Shown: positions 35,967 to 44,104 of the stretch, piece after piece
Position numbering within the stretch: position 1 is the stretch's first letter
Layout: each line of letters begins with the position of its first letter
Assembly (NCBI RefSeq): GCF_018324685.1
Contig: NZ_AP023354.1
Span: forward strand, 2,976,001-3,040,000
Length of the DNA: 64,000 nt
Direction of reading: 5' to 3'
Source of the DNA: Actinocatenispora sera
Lineage (GTDB): Bacteria > Actinomycetota > Actinomycetes > Mycobacteriales > Micromonosporaceae
The notes under the pieces: model-generated
The model's input: the letters and a program-made list of their open reading frames with translations, nothing else
The model's database searches: none
Told to the model about the DNA's origin: nothing
Translations under genes and position numbers: made by a program

Positions 35967-36443
35967 TCAGGGGGTGGCGCCGCGGCGGATCTCGATGTCG
36001 GTCGGCGGTGTGGTCGCGGGTTGCTCGCCGGCACAGACACGCACGTCGACGGGCCGGCCGGTACTGGCGTCGACGAACCTGATCGGCGCGCCGGCATCCT
36101 GCAGGTGCCGGTCGCCCCACTGCACCAGCGACAGGAACACCGGCAGCAGCTCCTCCCCGGCCTCGGTCAACCGGTACTGGTCGCGGGTGCGTTTGCCCTG
36201 CTCGCGGTAGGGGGAGCGAACCACGATTCCGGCTGCTTCGAACTGCTTGAGCGCCCGGGACACCGCCGGGGCCGAACTCTCGGTGCGGTCGACGAAGTCG
36301 TCGAAGCGCACGGTGCCGAAGAACAGCTCGCGCAGCACCTGGAAGGCGGTCCGGGTGCTGAGCACCTCCAGCACCCGCGTCATCGAGCAGAGGCCACCGA
36401 TGCGCCACCGGGTGCGGTCACGAAGCTCGCCCTCGAAATCCAT
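35967..36443 (-). CDS. HxlR-family regulator
   Basis: The 158-residue protein has the HxlR winged helix (MTRVLEVLSTRTAFQVLREL, APAVSRALKQFEAAGIVVRS, DQYRLTEAGEELLPV) and a short C-terminal extension with one Cys. It faces the carbonic anhydrase gene across two palindromes and likely represses it. Confidence 0.88.
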   Translation of the reverse strand: MDFEGELRDRTRWRIGGLCSMTRVLEVLSTRTAFQVLRELFFGTVRFDDFVDRTESSAPAVSRALKQFEAAGIVVRSPYREQGKRTRDQYRLTEAGEELLPVFLSLVQWGDRHLQDAGAPIRFVDASTGRPVDVRVCAGEQPATTPPTDIEIRRGATP

Positions 36444-36452
36444 CCGGCTCCC

Positions 36453-36476
36453 CTGACTGACGCTTGCGTTAGTCAG
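36453..36476. promoter_or_regulatory. HxlR operator 1, CTGACTGACG-N4-CGTTAGTCAG
   Basis: Ten-bp arms with one mismatch, 10 bases before the hxlR start. Confidence 0.6.
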
Positions 36477-36495
36477 CCTAGCATGGTCTGATGAT

Positions 36496-36519
36496 CTGAC
36501 TAACGAACTCGTTAGTCAG
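36496..36519. promoter_or_regulatory. HxlR operator 2, CTGACTAACG-AACT-CGTTAGTCAG
   Basis: Perfect 10-bp arms, 43 bases from operator 1 (about four turns), 36 bases before the carbonic anhydrase start. Confidence 0.7.
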
Positions 36520-36554
36520 ACTTTCGGGCTGATCGCCAACCAACGGGGGACACC

Positions 36555-37088
36555 ATGACCGTCGTCGACACACTCACCCAACGCAACGAGCAGTTCTCCC
36601 GTACCGGCTTCAGGCCCGGACTGTGGATGCTGCCCACCCTGCGCTCCGTGCTGCTGGGCTGCGTCGACCCGCGGGTCGACCCCGCGCACGTGCTCGGCGT
36701 CGACACCGGAGAGCTCGCCGTCATCCGCAACGTCGGCGGCCGCGCCACCCCCGACGCGATCGCCGAGATCGCGCTGCTCGCCCGGCTGACCCGTACCCTG
36801 CTCGCCGAGCATGCCCCGGTCGCCGACCTGATCGTCATGCAGCACACCGACTGCGGCATCACCCGCCTGCAGGATCCGCCCGAGCAGCTCGCCGACTACT
36901 TCCACGTCGACCCGGCGGCACTGCCGGACAAGCACGTCGCCGACCCGCGCGCCGCGGTCGACGCCGACGTCGCGGCGTTGCGAGCGGTACCGGAGATCGC
37001 CACCGCCTTCCGCGTCAGCGGCATCGTCTACGACGTCGAAACCGGGCGTGTCGACCTCGTCACCGCCCAGCCGGCGCCGACGCCCTGA
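36555..37088 (+). CDS. Beta-class carbonic anhydrase
   Basis: The 177-residue protein has the zinc site of beta carbonic anhydrases: CVDPRVDP (Cys and the Asp-Arg dyad) and QHTDCGI (His and Cys). It interconverts CO2 and bicarbonate, or belongs to the related carbon-disulfide hydrolase-like group. GGGGGACACC precedes ATG 36555. Control by the divergent HxlR protein is likely. Confidence 0.92.
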   Translation: MTVVDTLTQRNEQFSRTGFRPGLWMLPTLRSVLLGCVDPRVDPAHVLGVDTGELAVIRNVGGRATPDAIAEIALLARLTRTLLAEHAPVADLIVMQHTDCGITRLQDPPEQLADYFHVDPAALPDKHVADPRAAVDADVAALRAVPEIATAFRVSGIVYDVETGRVDLVTAQPAPTP

Positions 37089-37247
37089 CCGTGCCGGCGC
37101 CCGGTGCCGCGAACCACCGGTACCGGCGCAGGGGATGCCGCGGCGGCCGGCACGCCTCGGCCACCCACGCGGATCCGGCGGTACGCCTCGGCGCGGGCGC
37201 GGCCACCACCGCGGCTCTGTCGCAGGCAGGCGGTAGCGTCGGCGGCT

Positions 37248-38312
37248 ATGGATGGGAGCGGACGGGTACTGGCGGCGTGGCGCGGCGGGTTCGGGCGGGC
37301 CGAGCTGACCGCGCGGCGGGTGGCCGGGCTGCTGGAGGTGCCCGGCTGCGCCCGGCGCGAGGTGCTGGATGCCGCCGAACTGCCGCTGCCGGAGGTCGCC
37401 GGGCTGCTCGGCTGCCCGCCGCCCCGGCTGAGCCCGTTCGTGCACGCGCGCCGGCGCCGGTTCGACGCCGTGTGCACCGACGACGGCCTGGCGGCGCTGC
37501 TGCCACTGGTCCGTGACGGGCTCGGCCTGCCGATCGACACCGGCCGCAGCCATCAGGTGCCCGGCGCCGACGCGGCCGAGCGGGCCGCGGCCACCGACCG
37601 GCTGCTCGCCGAGCTACCCGAGCGTTCCCTGACCCTGCTGCGCGACCCGGTCCTGCCGCTGCGGCTCGGTGACCGCGAACAGTGGCTTACCCTGGAGGCG
37701 CTGCTGGTCACCGGCACGCTACCGCGGCACGTGGTCGCCATCCGTACCTTCCCGCGCCAGGACGGCGTCGCCGACCCCACCCAGGTGGCCGCCGCCGCCC
37801 GCGAGATCGCCGCGGCCGTGCTGGCGTTGCGCGCCCGCACCGAGGTGTCCCGCCGCGCCCTGCTGGTACTGCCGGAGAACGCGTCGCTGCAGCCGGTCGC
37901 CGCGCCGCTCGACGTCGCGCCGCAGCTGGCCCGGCTCACCGCCCTGGTGCGTACCGCCGGCGACGGCACCCGGCTCGCCGCGCTGCTCGCCGGCACACCC
38001 GCGCTGCCCGACCCGGCCACCGGCGACGCCCCGCAGCGCACCGCCGCCGCGGTCGCCGCGCTGCCGCACCGGTTCGGCGACGGCTGCCTGCGCTGCGATC
38101 TGTTCACCTTCTGCCGCGGCGAGCAGGAAGACGCCGAGGCCATCGGCCGACTCGGTACTGCGGTGACCAACGCCTGCGCCTCGGTGCCCACCGTCGACGC
38201 CGCACTCGCGCTCGCCGACGGCAGCCGCGTCCCGACCGGCGCCGCCGAGACCGCCCTGGCCGACGGGCTGTCCCGCGCCGCTCGCGCGCTCGAACTGGCC
38301 ACCGCCCGATGA
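37248..38312 (+). CDS. Unknown protein with Cas4/AddB-like Cys cluster
   Basis: The 354-residue protein carries a C-terminal GCLRCDLFTFC (Cys280, Cys283, Cys289) plus an early Cys34 (PGCARREVLD). One early Cys plus C-x2-C-x5-C at the end is the arrangement that binds a 4Fe-4S cluster in Cas4, AddB and related PD-(D/E)xK nucleases. The mid region (VVAIRTFPR, then a long helix AAAAREIAAAVLAL) could be the nuclease core, but no clear D...E-x-K triad is seen. Its stop overlaps the next start (ATGA at 38309), and a helicase gene follows, so it likely works on DNA or RNA ends with that helicase. Confidence 0.6.
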   Translation: MDGSGRVLAAWRGGFGRAELTARRVAGLLEVPGCARREVLDAAELPLPEVAGLLGCPPPRLSPFVHARRRRFDAVCTDDGLAALLPLVRDGLGLPIDTGRSHQVPGADAAERAAATDRLLAELPERSLTLLRDPVLPLRLGDREQWLTLEALLVTGTLPRHVVAIRTFPRQDGVADPTQVAAAAREIAAAVLALRARTEVSRRALLVLPENASLQPVAAPLDVAPQLARLTALVRTAGDGTRLAALLAGTPALPDPATGDAPQRTAAAVAALPHRFGDGCLRCDLFTFCRGEQEDAEAIGRLGTAVTNACASVPTVDAALALADGSRVPTGAAETALADGLSRAARALELATAR

Positions 38313-39985
38313 GTGACCTCGCCACCTACCGGCGGCTGCTCGCCCGGCGACAGCGGCGTGCGGTGCCGGCCGCCGCCCGCTGCCACCCTTACCTGGCCGG
38401 CGAGCCGCTGGTGATCGTCGGGTACCACCTGGCGGGAGAGCCGGCCGCACCGCTCGCCCTGCGGTACGGGACCGCGCCCGGCCGGTGGCGCACCGTGGTG
38501 GTGCCCGAGCCGCGCGACCGTACCCTGCGCTTCGCGGCGCTGGCCACCTTCGGTGCCGATCTGCGGGACCACCTGACCGGGTTCAGCGACCGCGACGACG
38601 TGCCGGTGCTCGATCGCCGCGGCGTACAGACCGACACCGAGCAGGTCTGCCGGCGCGCCCCGCAACTGCTGGTGCCGAACGCGGCCACCGCCGCCTGGCT
38701 GTGCGACACCCTCGGCCGCTCGCTGCGCTACCTGCGCGCCGACGGCGAACACCCCGTCGACCCGGTACTGCCGGCCATCGGCGCCGACCTGAGCTTCTTC
38801 GCCACCCGCCGGGTGCTGCCCGGCTCCGCGCTGGTGCTCGCCGCCGGCGACCTGCTGACCACGCACTGGGTCACCGGCCAGCTCCCGGCCGAGGACGCCA
38901 ACCTGCACACCGCGCTCGCCTGGGTCGACCCGCGGCACGGCACTGTATCCGGCGCGCCGGTGGACGCCCGCCCCGATATCGAGGACACCGCACCGGGCTC
39001 GGTCGATGCCCGCGGCTCCGCTGTGGCCGGTTCGGGCGGGCCGGCTCGGTCACCTGGCGTCGACGCGGTGGTGGCGGCACTGGCGGCCGAGGCGCTGCCG
39101 CCGGCCGGGCCGGTGCCCGACCCGCACTTCGACGCGACCCGGCTGGCCCCGGCGATCGAGCGGTACCACGCCGACGGCGACCCGGAGCCGCTGACCGCCC
39201 TGCTCGACGCGGCACTCGACCCGGCCTGGCGGGCCACCTGGCGGGTTCGGGAGCTGGTCGCGGCGCTGCCACCGGCCGCGCACGCCGAACCGCGCCGGGA
39301 GTCCGACCGCCGCGCCTGGACCCGCCACCTGGACCGGGTCGCCGCCGGTACGGCGCACTTCAGCGCCCGGCTCGACCAGCTCCGCGCCTTCCGGTTCCTC
39401 GGCGAGCTGGAGTCGCGTACCGCGGCGCTGGAGCGGCAGATGGCGCTCGACGATCCGCTGGTGCTGGCCGGCTACGTTGCGTCCGGTGAGGCGCTGTCCG
39501 GCCAGGTCGTCGCCCGCGACCACGAACGCCGTGAACTCAATGCTCGCGGCAGCAAGGTGTTGCGCCCGCTGCTGCGCATCCGGCCGCATCTCGCCTTCGA
39601 CCGCCCCGCCGGTACCGAGCTGTGGCTGGTCGACCGGCCCGGCGTCCAGGTCCGTACCGGTGTGGTCGGCGCCGACGGCGCGCTCGACTGCATCGTGGTC
39701 AAGGGGATGGGCCGCACCCCGCAGCAGGCCGACGCGGCGTTGCCGGCGGTCGGCGCCGACGTGGTGCTGGCCCCGTTCGGCCCGCAACCGGTCTTCGGCG
39801 ACACCCTCCCGGAAGACCTGCCCTGGACCCACCGCACCACCGAACCCGACGACGGCCCCGATCCGGGCACCGACCCCGAGGTCGGCACCGGTGGCGAGCC
39901 GGGCACCAGACCCGAGGCCGACAGCGGTGGCGAGCCGGGCACCAGACCCGAGGCCGACAGCGGTGGCGAGGAGGGACGACGGTGA
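38309..39985 (+). CDS. Unknown protein, middle gene of helicase operon
   Basis: The 558-residue protein is not recognised. Residues 1-210 read as an ordered alpha/beta domain (LVIVGYHLAGEPAAPLALRY, RTLRFAALATFGADLRDHLT); a helical, basic part spans about 260-420 (ESRTAALERQMALDDPL); a small beta domain follows (RPAGTELWLVDRPGVQVRTG); the last 60 residues are acidic, Pro/Gly-rich repeats. Start overlaps the previous stop by ATGA and the next start overlaps its stop by GTGA, so all three proteins are made together, perhaps as a complex. Confidence 0.6.
   Translation: MSDLATYRRLLARRQRRAVPAAARCHPYLAGEPLVIVGYHLAGEPAAPLALRYGTAPGRWRTVVVPEPRDRTLRFAALATFGADLRDHLTGFSDRDDVPVLDRRGVQTDTEQVCRRAPQLLVPNAATAAWLCDTLGRSLRYLRADGEHPVDPVLPAIGADLSFFATRRVLPGSALVLAAGDLLTTHWVTGQLPAEDANLHTALAWVDPRHGTVSGAPVDARPDIEDTAPGSVDARGSAVAGSGGPARSPGVDAVVAALAAEALPPAGPVPDPHFDATRLAPAIERYHADGDPEPLTALLDAALDPAWRATWRVRELVAALPPAAHAEPRRESDRRAWTRHLDRVAAGTAHFSARLDQLRAFRFLGELESRTAALERQMALDDPLVLAGYVASGEALSGQVVARDHERRELNARGSKVLRPLLRIRPHLAFDRPAGTELWLVDRPGVQVRTGVVGADGALDCIVVKGMGRTPQQADAALPAVGADVVLAPFGPQPVFGDTLPEDLPWTHRTTEPDDGPDPGTDPEVGTGGEPGTRPEADSGGEPGTRPEADSGGEEGRR
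39890..39970 (+). repeat. 36-bp tandem repeat in middle operon gene
   Basis: Two exact 36-bp units (39890-39925, 39926-39961) and 9 bases of a third code for GGEPGTRPEADS repeats just before the stop. Confidence 0.85.
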
Positions 39986-41316
39986 CCGGGCTGTTGACCG
40001 GATCGCCGGCCGCCGCGCACGCCGCGGCGGTCGAACGCACCTGGTCGTACCTGACGGGCGGCGCGCGCACCGTGGTGGTCGACTCGCCGCCCGGTGCCGG
40101 CAAGTCGACGCTGGTGCGGCAGCTGACCGCGCGGCTGGTCGACACCGGCGTGCAGGTGCCGGTCATCACCCAGACCAACGACCAGGCCGACGATCTCGCC
40201 GCGGCGATCGCCGGCGCCGTCGCGCCGGCCCGGGTCGGCCGGCTGCACGCCGGCGGCTACACACCGCCGATCGCGGACGCCAGCGAGACCCCGGTCGGGT
40301 ACTCGACGAAGGTCGCGGATCTGGGCGGCTGCGCGGTGCTGGTGGCCACGGCGGCGAAGTGGGCGTTCGTCGACGCGGCCGACCACCACTTCGAGCTGGG
40401 CATCGTCGACGAGGCGTACCAGATGTCCTCGGCGGCGCTGGTGCGGGTCGCCGAGCTGTTCGACCGGCTGCTGCTGGTCGGCGACCCGGGACAGCTGTCG
40501 CCGTTCACGATCGCCGACGAGCACGTGCTCCGCTCGTACGCGACGTGGCCGCTGGACACCGCCGCCGGCACGATCCTGCGCAACCATCCGGACACCCCGG
40601 TGGTGCCGCTGCCGGTGTCGTGGCGACTGCCGCCGAGCGCCGCCGAGTTGGTGTCGGATTCCTTCTACACCAGGCCGTTTCGCGCCGGTACCGAGCCGGG
40701 GCAGCGTTCGCTGCGGATCGCCGCACCGGGCACCGACGCCTATGGTGACGTGCTGTCGACGGCGGCCGCCACCGGCTGGGGCCTGCTGGAACTGCCCGAG
40801 GCGTACCTGCCGCGCACCGATCCGGCCGCGGTCGCCGCCATCGCGACCCTGGTGACCCGGCTGCTCGGGACCGAGGTGTCCACAGTGGACGAGTCTGGTA
40901 CCGGCACGCTCGGCCCGGCGCAGCTCGCGGTCGGGGTCACCCACCGCGACCAGCGGGCGTTCGTGACCGCGGCGCTGGCCGAGCGCGGCATCGCCCCCGG
41001 CACCGTCACCGTCGACACCGCGAACCGGTTGCAGGGCCGCCAGTACGAGCTGGTCGTCGCCTGGCATCCGCTGTCCGGCCGGCGCGACGCCTCGGCGTTC
41101 CACCTGGAAGCCGGCCGCCTGTGCGTACTGGCCTCCCGGCACCGGCACGCCTGCGTGGTGGTCTCCCGCGCCGGCGTCGCCGACCAGCTCGCCGCCTACC
41201 CCGCCGACGAACCGGTCTGGCTGGGGGCCGACCCGCCGCAGGTCGACGGCTGGACCGCCAACCTCACCTTCCAGTCGCACCTCGACACCGTTCGCGTCGC
41301 CCTGCCCGCACGCTGA
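39982..41316 (+). CDS. Superfamily 1 (UPF1-like) helicase
   Basis: The 444-residue protein has SF1 motifs in order: Walker A SPPGAGKST (about residues 35-43), Ia TQTNDQADDL, II IVDEAYQM (DEAY, residues 143-146), III VGDPGQLSPF (167-175), IV SWRLPPS, V DTANRLQGRQYELVV and VI VLASRHRHACVVVSR. DEAx with GDPxQLxP is the UPF1/Dna2-like group (5'-to-3' on DNA or RNA). It is compact, without extra accessory domains. GTG start 39982 overlaps the preceding stop. Partner of the Cys-cluster and unknown proteins. Confidence 0.85.
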   Translation: MTGLLTGSPAAAHAAAVERTWSYLTGGARTVVVDSPPGAGKSTLVRQLTARLVDTGVQVPVITQTNDQADDLAAAIAGAVAPARVGRLHAGGYTPPIADASETPVGYSTKVADLGGCAVLVATAAKWAFVDAADHHFELGIVDEAYQMSSAALVRVAELFDRLLLVGDPGQLSPFTIADEHVLRSYATWPLDTAAGTILRNHPDTPVVPLPVSWRLPPSAAELVSDSFYTRPFRAGTEPGQRSLRIAAPGTDAYGDVLSTAAATGWGLLELPEAYLPRTDPAAVAAIATLVTRLLGTEVSTVDESGTGTLGPAQLAVGVTHRDQRAFVTAALAERGIAPGTVTVDTANRLQGRQYELVVAWHPLSGRRDASAFHLEAGRLCVLASRHRHACVVVSRAGVADQLAAYPADEPVWLGADPPQVDGWTANLTFQSHLDTVRVALPAR

Positions 41317-41319
41317 CCG

Positions 41320-41341
41320 CCGGCGTCGCCTGCGACGCCGG
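41320..41341. terminator. 10-bp hairpin after helicase operon
   Basis: CCGGCGTCGC (41320-41329) pairs with GCGACGCCGG (41332-41341), loop CT, directly after the helicase stop. Confidence 0.55.
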
Positions 41342-41500
41342 GCCGGCGCCGAATCCCCCGGCCGTAGGCGGAGGGGCACGTGCCGGCGGTACGGGCTGAC
41401 GGTGCGGTCGCCGCAATCCAGAAGCGCGGCCGGAGCCTCGGGCGAGGTTTGAGGGTTTCCGGCTCGATCCAGCGGCCGGCCGAAGGCAAAGCCTTCCTCG

Positions 41501-41513
41501 ATCGTTCAACGAT
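41501..41513. promoter_or_regulatory. ATCGTT-C-AACGAT palindrome
   Basis: Six-bp arms, 14 bases before the Imm-5-like start, overlapping a TACGAT -10-like box (41513-41518). Candidate operator/promoter. Confidence 0.45.
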
Positions 41514-41526
41514 ACGATTCAGGGGC

Positions 41527-42132
41527 ATGGCGTCCGACCCGCACTCCGTGCCCGGAGACTTCCCGCTGTCCATGGACGAGCTGCGCGTCGTGGCCCGCTA
41601 CGCCGTCGCGGCTGCCCACGACGTCCTGCCCGCCTTCGAACGGGCGGTACCCGACGATCCCCGTCCCCGTGCCGCGATCGACGCGGCCTGGTGCTTCGTG
41701 CACGGCGCCCGCCGGACGAGGCGGCAGCGCGTCGCATCCGTCGCCGCCCATCGGGCCGCCCGGGCGGCGCCCGGCGACATCGCGCGGCTGGCGGCACGAG
41801 CGGCCGGTGACGCCGCATCGGCCGCGTACCTGCATCCCCTCGCCCGGGCCAGCCAGGTCGCTCACATCCTGCGGGCCGCCGCCACCGCCGCGCACATCGC
41901 CGAGCTGCAGGCCGGCGGCGACCCTGCGATCGCCGACGCGTTCCTGGAACGGTCGCGGCGCCGGGCGACGCCGGTACTGATCGATGTGCTGCGACGCTAC
42001 CCGTCCCCGGCCGGCGGCTCCGGCCGCGTTGCACACCTGATGGCCACGCTGGACCGGTTGCTGCGTCGGGCGCCCGTGCCGGCGTCGGTGGTGGTGCTGC
42101 CGCAACACGACGGGACGGAGGCGATGGCATGA
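41527..42132 (+). CDS. Imm-5-like protein, copy 1
   Basis: The 201-residue helical protein (MDELRVVARYAVAAAHDVLP, PRAAIDAAWCFVHGARRTRR, AAGDAASAAYLHPLARASQV) matches the Imm-5-like domain found in putative immunity proteins of polymorphic toxin systems. It overlaps the next gene by ATGA. No toxin gene is adjacent. Start ATG 41527 with AGGGG upstream. Confidence 0.75.
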   Translation: MASDPHSVPGDFPLSMDELRVVARYAVAAAHDVLPAFERAVPDDPRPRAAIDAAWCFVHGARRTRRQRVASVAAHRAARAAPGDIARLAARAAGDAASAAYLHPLARASQVAHILRAAATAAHIAELQAGGDPAIADAFLERSRRRATPVLIDVLRRYPSPAGGSGRVAHLMATLDRLLRRAPVPASVVVLPQHDGTEAMA

Positions 42133-42644
42133 TCCTGCCGAAGGTTCGTGACCCGCGGCTGGTGACCGTTCGCCGGGGCGGCACCCTCACCGATGCCGAC
42201 CACCGGCTGCTGGCGCTCTGGGCAGCCTCGTGCGCCGAGCACGTGTTGCCACTGTTCGAGGTGGTCCGGCCGGACGACAGCCGGCCGCGAGACGCGATCG
42301 AGGCTGCGCGCGCCTGGACCCGCGGCGAGCTGGCGATGATGCGGGCTCGGGCGGTCGGCGGGCATGCCATGGGCGCGGCCCGTGACCTGCGCGGCGCCGC
42401 ACGCCACGCCGCGTACGCCGCCGGGCAGGCGGCCTGCGTCGCGCACGTCGCCGCGCACGACCTCGGCGCGGCCGCCTACGCGATCAAGGCCGCCCGGGCC
42501 GGCCGATCGGGCGATGAGAGCAGGGCCGCCGGCGTCGAGGAGTGCCGATGGCAGCGCGCGCAGCTCCCGGCGGCGATCCGCGAGCTGGTACTCGACGACC
42601 AACGCGCCCGCAACGACATCTGCTGGTCGGTGTTCGAGTGTTGA
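42129..42644 (+). CDS. Imm-5-like protein, copy 2
   Basis: The 171-residue protein (LPKVRDPRLVTVRRGGTLTD, ADHRLLALWAASCAEHVLPL, GARDLRGAARHAAYAAGQ-like block, LVLDDQRARNDICWSVFEC) is a well-conserved putative immunity protein of the Imm-5-like group. It is distantly related to copy 1, with which it is translationally coupled. Confidence 0.8.
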   Translation: MILPKVRDPRLVTVRRGGTLTDADHRLLALWAASCAEHVLPLFEVVRPDDSRPRDAIEAARAWTRGELAMMRARAVGGHAMGAARDLRGAARHAAYAAGQAACVAHVAAHDLGAAAYAIKAARAGRSGDESRAAGVEECRWQRAQLPAAIRELVLDDQRARNDICWSVFEC

Positions 42645-42683
42645 CCACCGGACGCCGGCCGGCCGTGCCACCGTGATCGCGGC

Positions 42684-42707
42684 GCCGGCCGTGTGCACAC
42701 GGCCGGC
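42684..42707. terminator. 24-bp perfect palindrome between convergent genes
   Basis: GCCGGCCGTGTG and its exact complement without a loop, between the Imm-5-like pair and the MBL-fold gene. Works in either direction. Confidence 0.6.
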
Positions 42708-42718
42708 CGGAGCGCAGG

Positions 42719-43429
42719 TCAGCCGAGCGGGTCGGGCACGGGGTCCGTGGCGGCTGCCCGCCGCAACGCCTCGGTTGCCGCGCCGACCAGCGGGCGCCCG
42801 TGGCCGAAGCAGACCACGTCGGCGGCGAGCCCACCGAGCCGGCGAAACGATCGCGCGGCCTGTTGCCGGTCACGGTTGAACGGGCCCAGCAGCACCACCC
42901 CGTCGTGCTCGGCGGCGACGTCACCGGTGAACAGCACGCGGGCCTCCGGCAGGTGCAGCGCGATGCTGCCGGGTGTGTGCCCGGGTGTCGCGACCACCTG
43001 CGCGCCCAGCTCGGTCAACACCTCCGCGTCGTCGAGTTCGTGGTCCACCCGCGACGGCGGCGGGTCCGGCAGGCCCTGCGACACCTGCGCGTGCAGCGCC
43101 CGCTCCGCCGCGGTGAGCACCGGCTCGTCCCCGACGCGCTCGCCCCGGATGACCGGGGCGTCGGCGCGGTGCGCGAACACCCGGACGTTCGGCCAGCCGG
43201 CCACCTCGGCGGCGGCGCCGGCATGGTCGGCGTGCCAGTGCGTCAGCACCAGCTGGGTGACCGCGTCGCGGTCGAGGCCCCAGCCGCGTAGCGCCGCCGC
43301 GATGGCCTCGCCGGTGCCGACCCGGCCGGCGTCGACCAGCAACACCCCGCCGGAATGACGCAGCAGATAGGCCTGCCCGGGCGGGTCGACCACCATCCGC
43401 AGGTCGGCGCGCAGCTCGACGATCTCCAT
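42719..43429 (-). CDS. MBL-fold metallo-hydrolase
   Basis: The 236-residue protein has the metallo-beta-lactamase zinc ligands: THWHADH, the GHTPGS His, the Asp in LFTGDVAAEH and the late His in FGHGRP. It is a glyoxalase-II-like hydrolase; nothing suggests a beta-lactamase. Start ATG 43429 (MEIVELRADLRMV) chosen over an upstream in-frame ATG because the domain begins here. Confidence 0.9.
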   Translation of the reverse strand: MEIVELRADLRMVVDPPGQAYLLRHSGGVLLVDAGRVGTGEAIAAALRGWGLDRDAVTQLVLTHWHADHAGAAAEVAGWPNVRVFAHRADAPVIRGERVGDEPVLTAAERALHAQVSQGLPDPPPSRVDHELDDAEVLTELGAQVVATPGHTPGSIALHLPEARVLFTGDVAAEHDGVVLLGPFNRDRQQAARSFRRLGGLAADVVCFGHGRPLVGAATEALRRAAATDPVPDPLG

Positions 43430-43575
43430 GCCGCCCACCGTATCCCGCCACCGTCGCCGCGACAGCAACCTTCGCTGACGGCAGAACACCGGCGCACCCA
43501 CCAGCCCCGCTGCACCGGCCAAACGGGCCGCGAGGACTCGTGGACTGCGCGCCGGGCTGATTAGGCTGCACCGTC

Positions 43576-44094
43576 ATGACCAGCGATCTGGGCTACACCT
43601 GCTCCTGTTGCGGCGCCCACCATGCGCAGCTGCCGATGGCCTACAGCGTCGAAGCGCCCGATCTCTGGGACGCCCGCTTCGACGGTCGGTCCGACAGCCT
43701 GCTCTCGTCCGACCAGTGCGTCATCCAGGATCAGGTCTACTTCGTCAAGGGCCTGATCGAGATACCCGTCATCGACAGCGACCAGGTGTTCTCGTGGGGC
43801 GTGTGGGTGTCGCTCAGCCGGCAGAACTACCAGCGCGCCGTCGAGGTGTGGGAGGCGCCCGGACGCGACCAGGAGTCGCCGTACTTCGGCTGGTTGAGCA
43901 CCGAGCTTCCGGTCTACTCGCCCGCCACCACCAACCTGAAGACCAACCTGCACACCCGGCCGGTCGGCGAGCGCCCGTTCGTCGAGCTCGAACCCACCGA
44001 CCACCCGCTCGCCGTCGAGCAGCGTACCGGCATCAGCCTCGACCGGGTTCGCGCGATCGCCGAAGCGGTCCGGCACAGCAACGAAAACCGCTGA
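43576..44094 (+). CDS. DUF2199 protein
   Basis: The 172-residue protein (YTCSCCGAHHAQLPMAYSVE, SDQCVIQDQVYFVKGLIEIP, FSWGVWVSLSRQNY, FVELEPTDHPLAVEQRTGIS) is a clear DUF2199 member with a CxCC metal-like site. Function unknown. It is convergent with the large membrane protein at 44105. Confidence 0.9.
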   Translation: MTSDLGYTCSCCGAHHAQLPMAYSVEAPDLWDARFDGRSDSLLSSDQCVIQDQVYFVKGLIEIPVIDSDQVFSWGVWVSLSRQNYQRAVEVWEAPGRDQESPYFGWLSTELPVYSPATTNLKTNLHTRPVGERPFVELEPTDHPLAVEQRTGISLDRVRAIAEAVRHSNENR

Positions 44095-44104
44095 AAGTCT
44101 GTCC

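Noticed and set aside
37248-38312. Calling the first operon gene a Cas4 nuclease
   Set aside because: Only the Cys layout matches; the nuclease triad is not visible and no cas genes are nearby.
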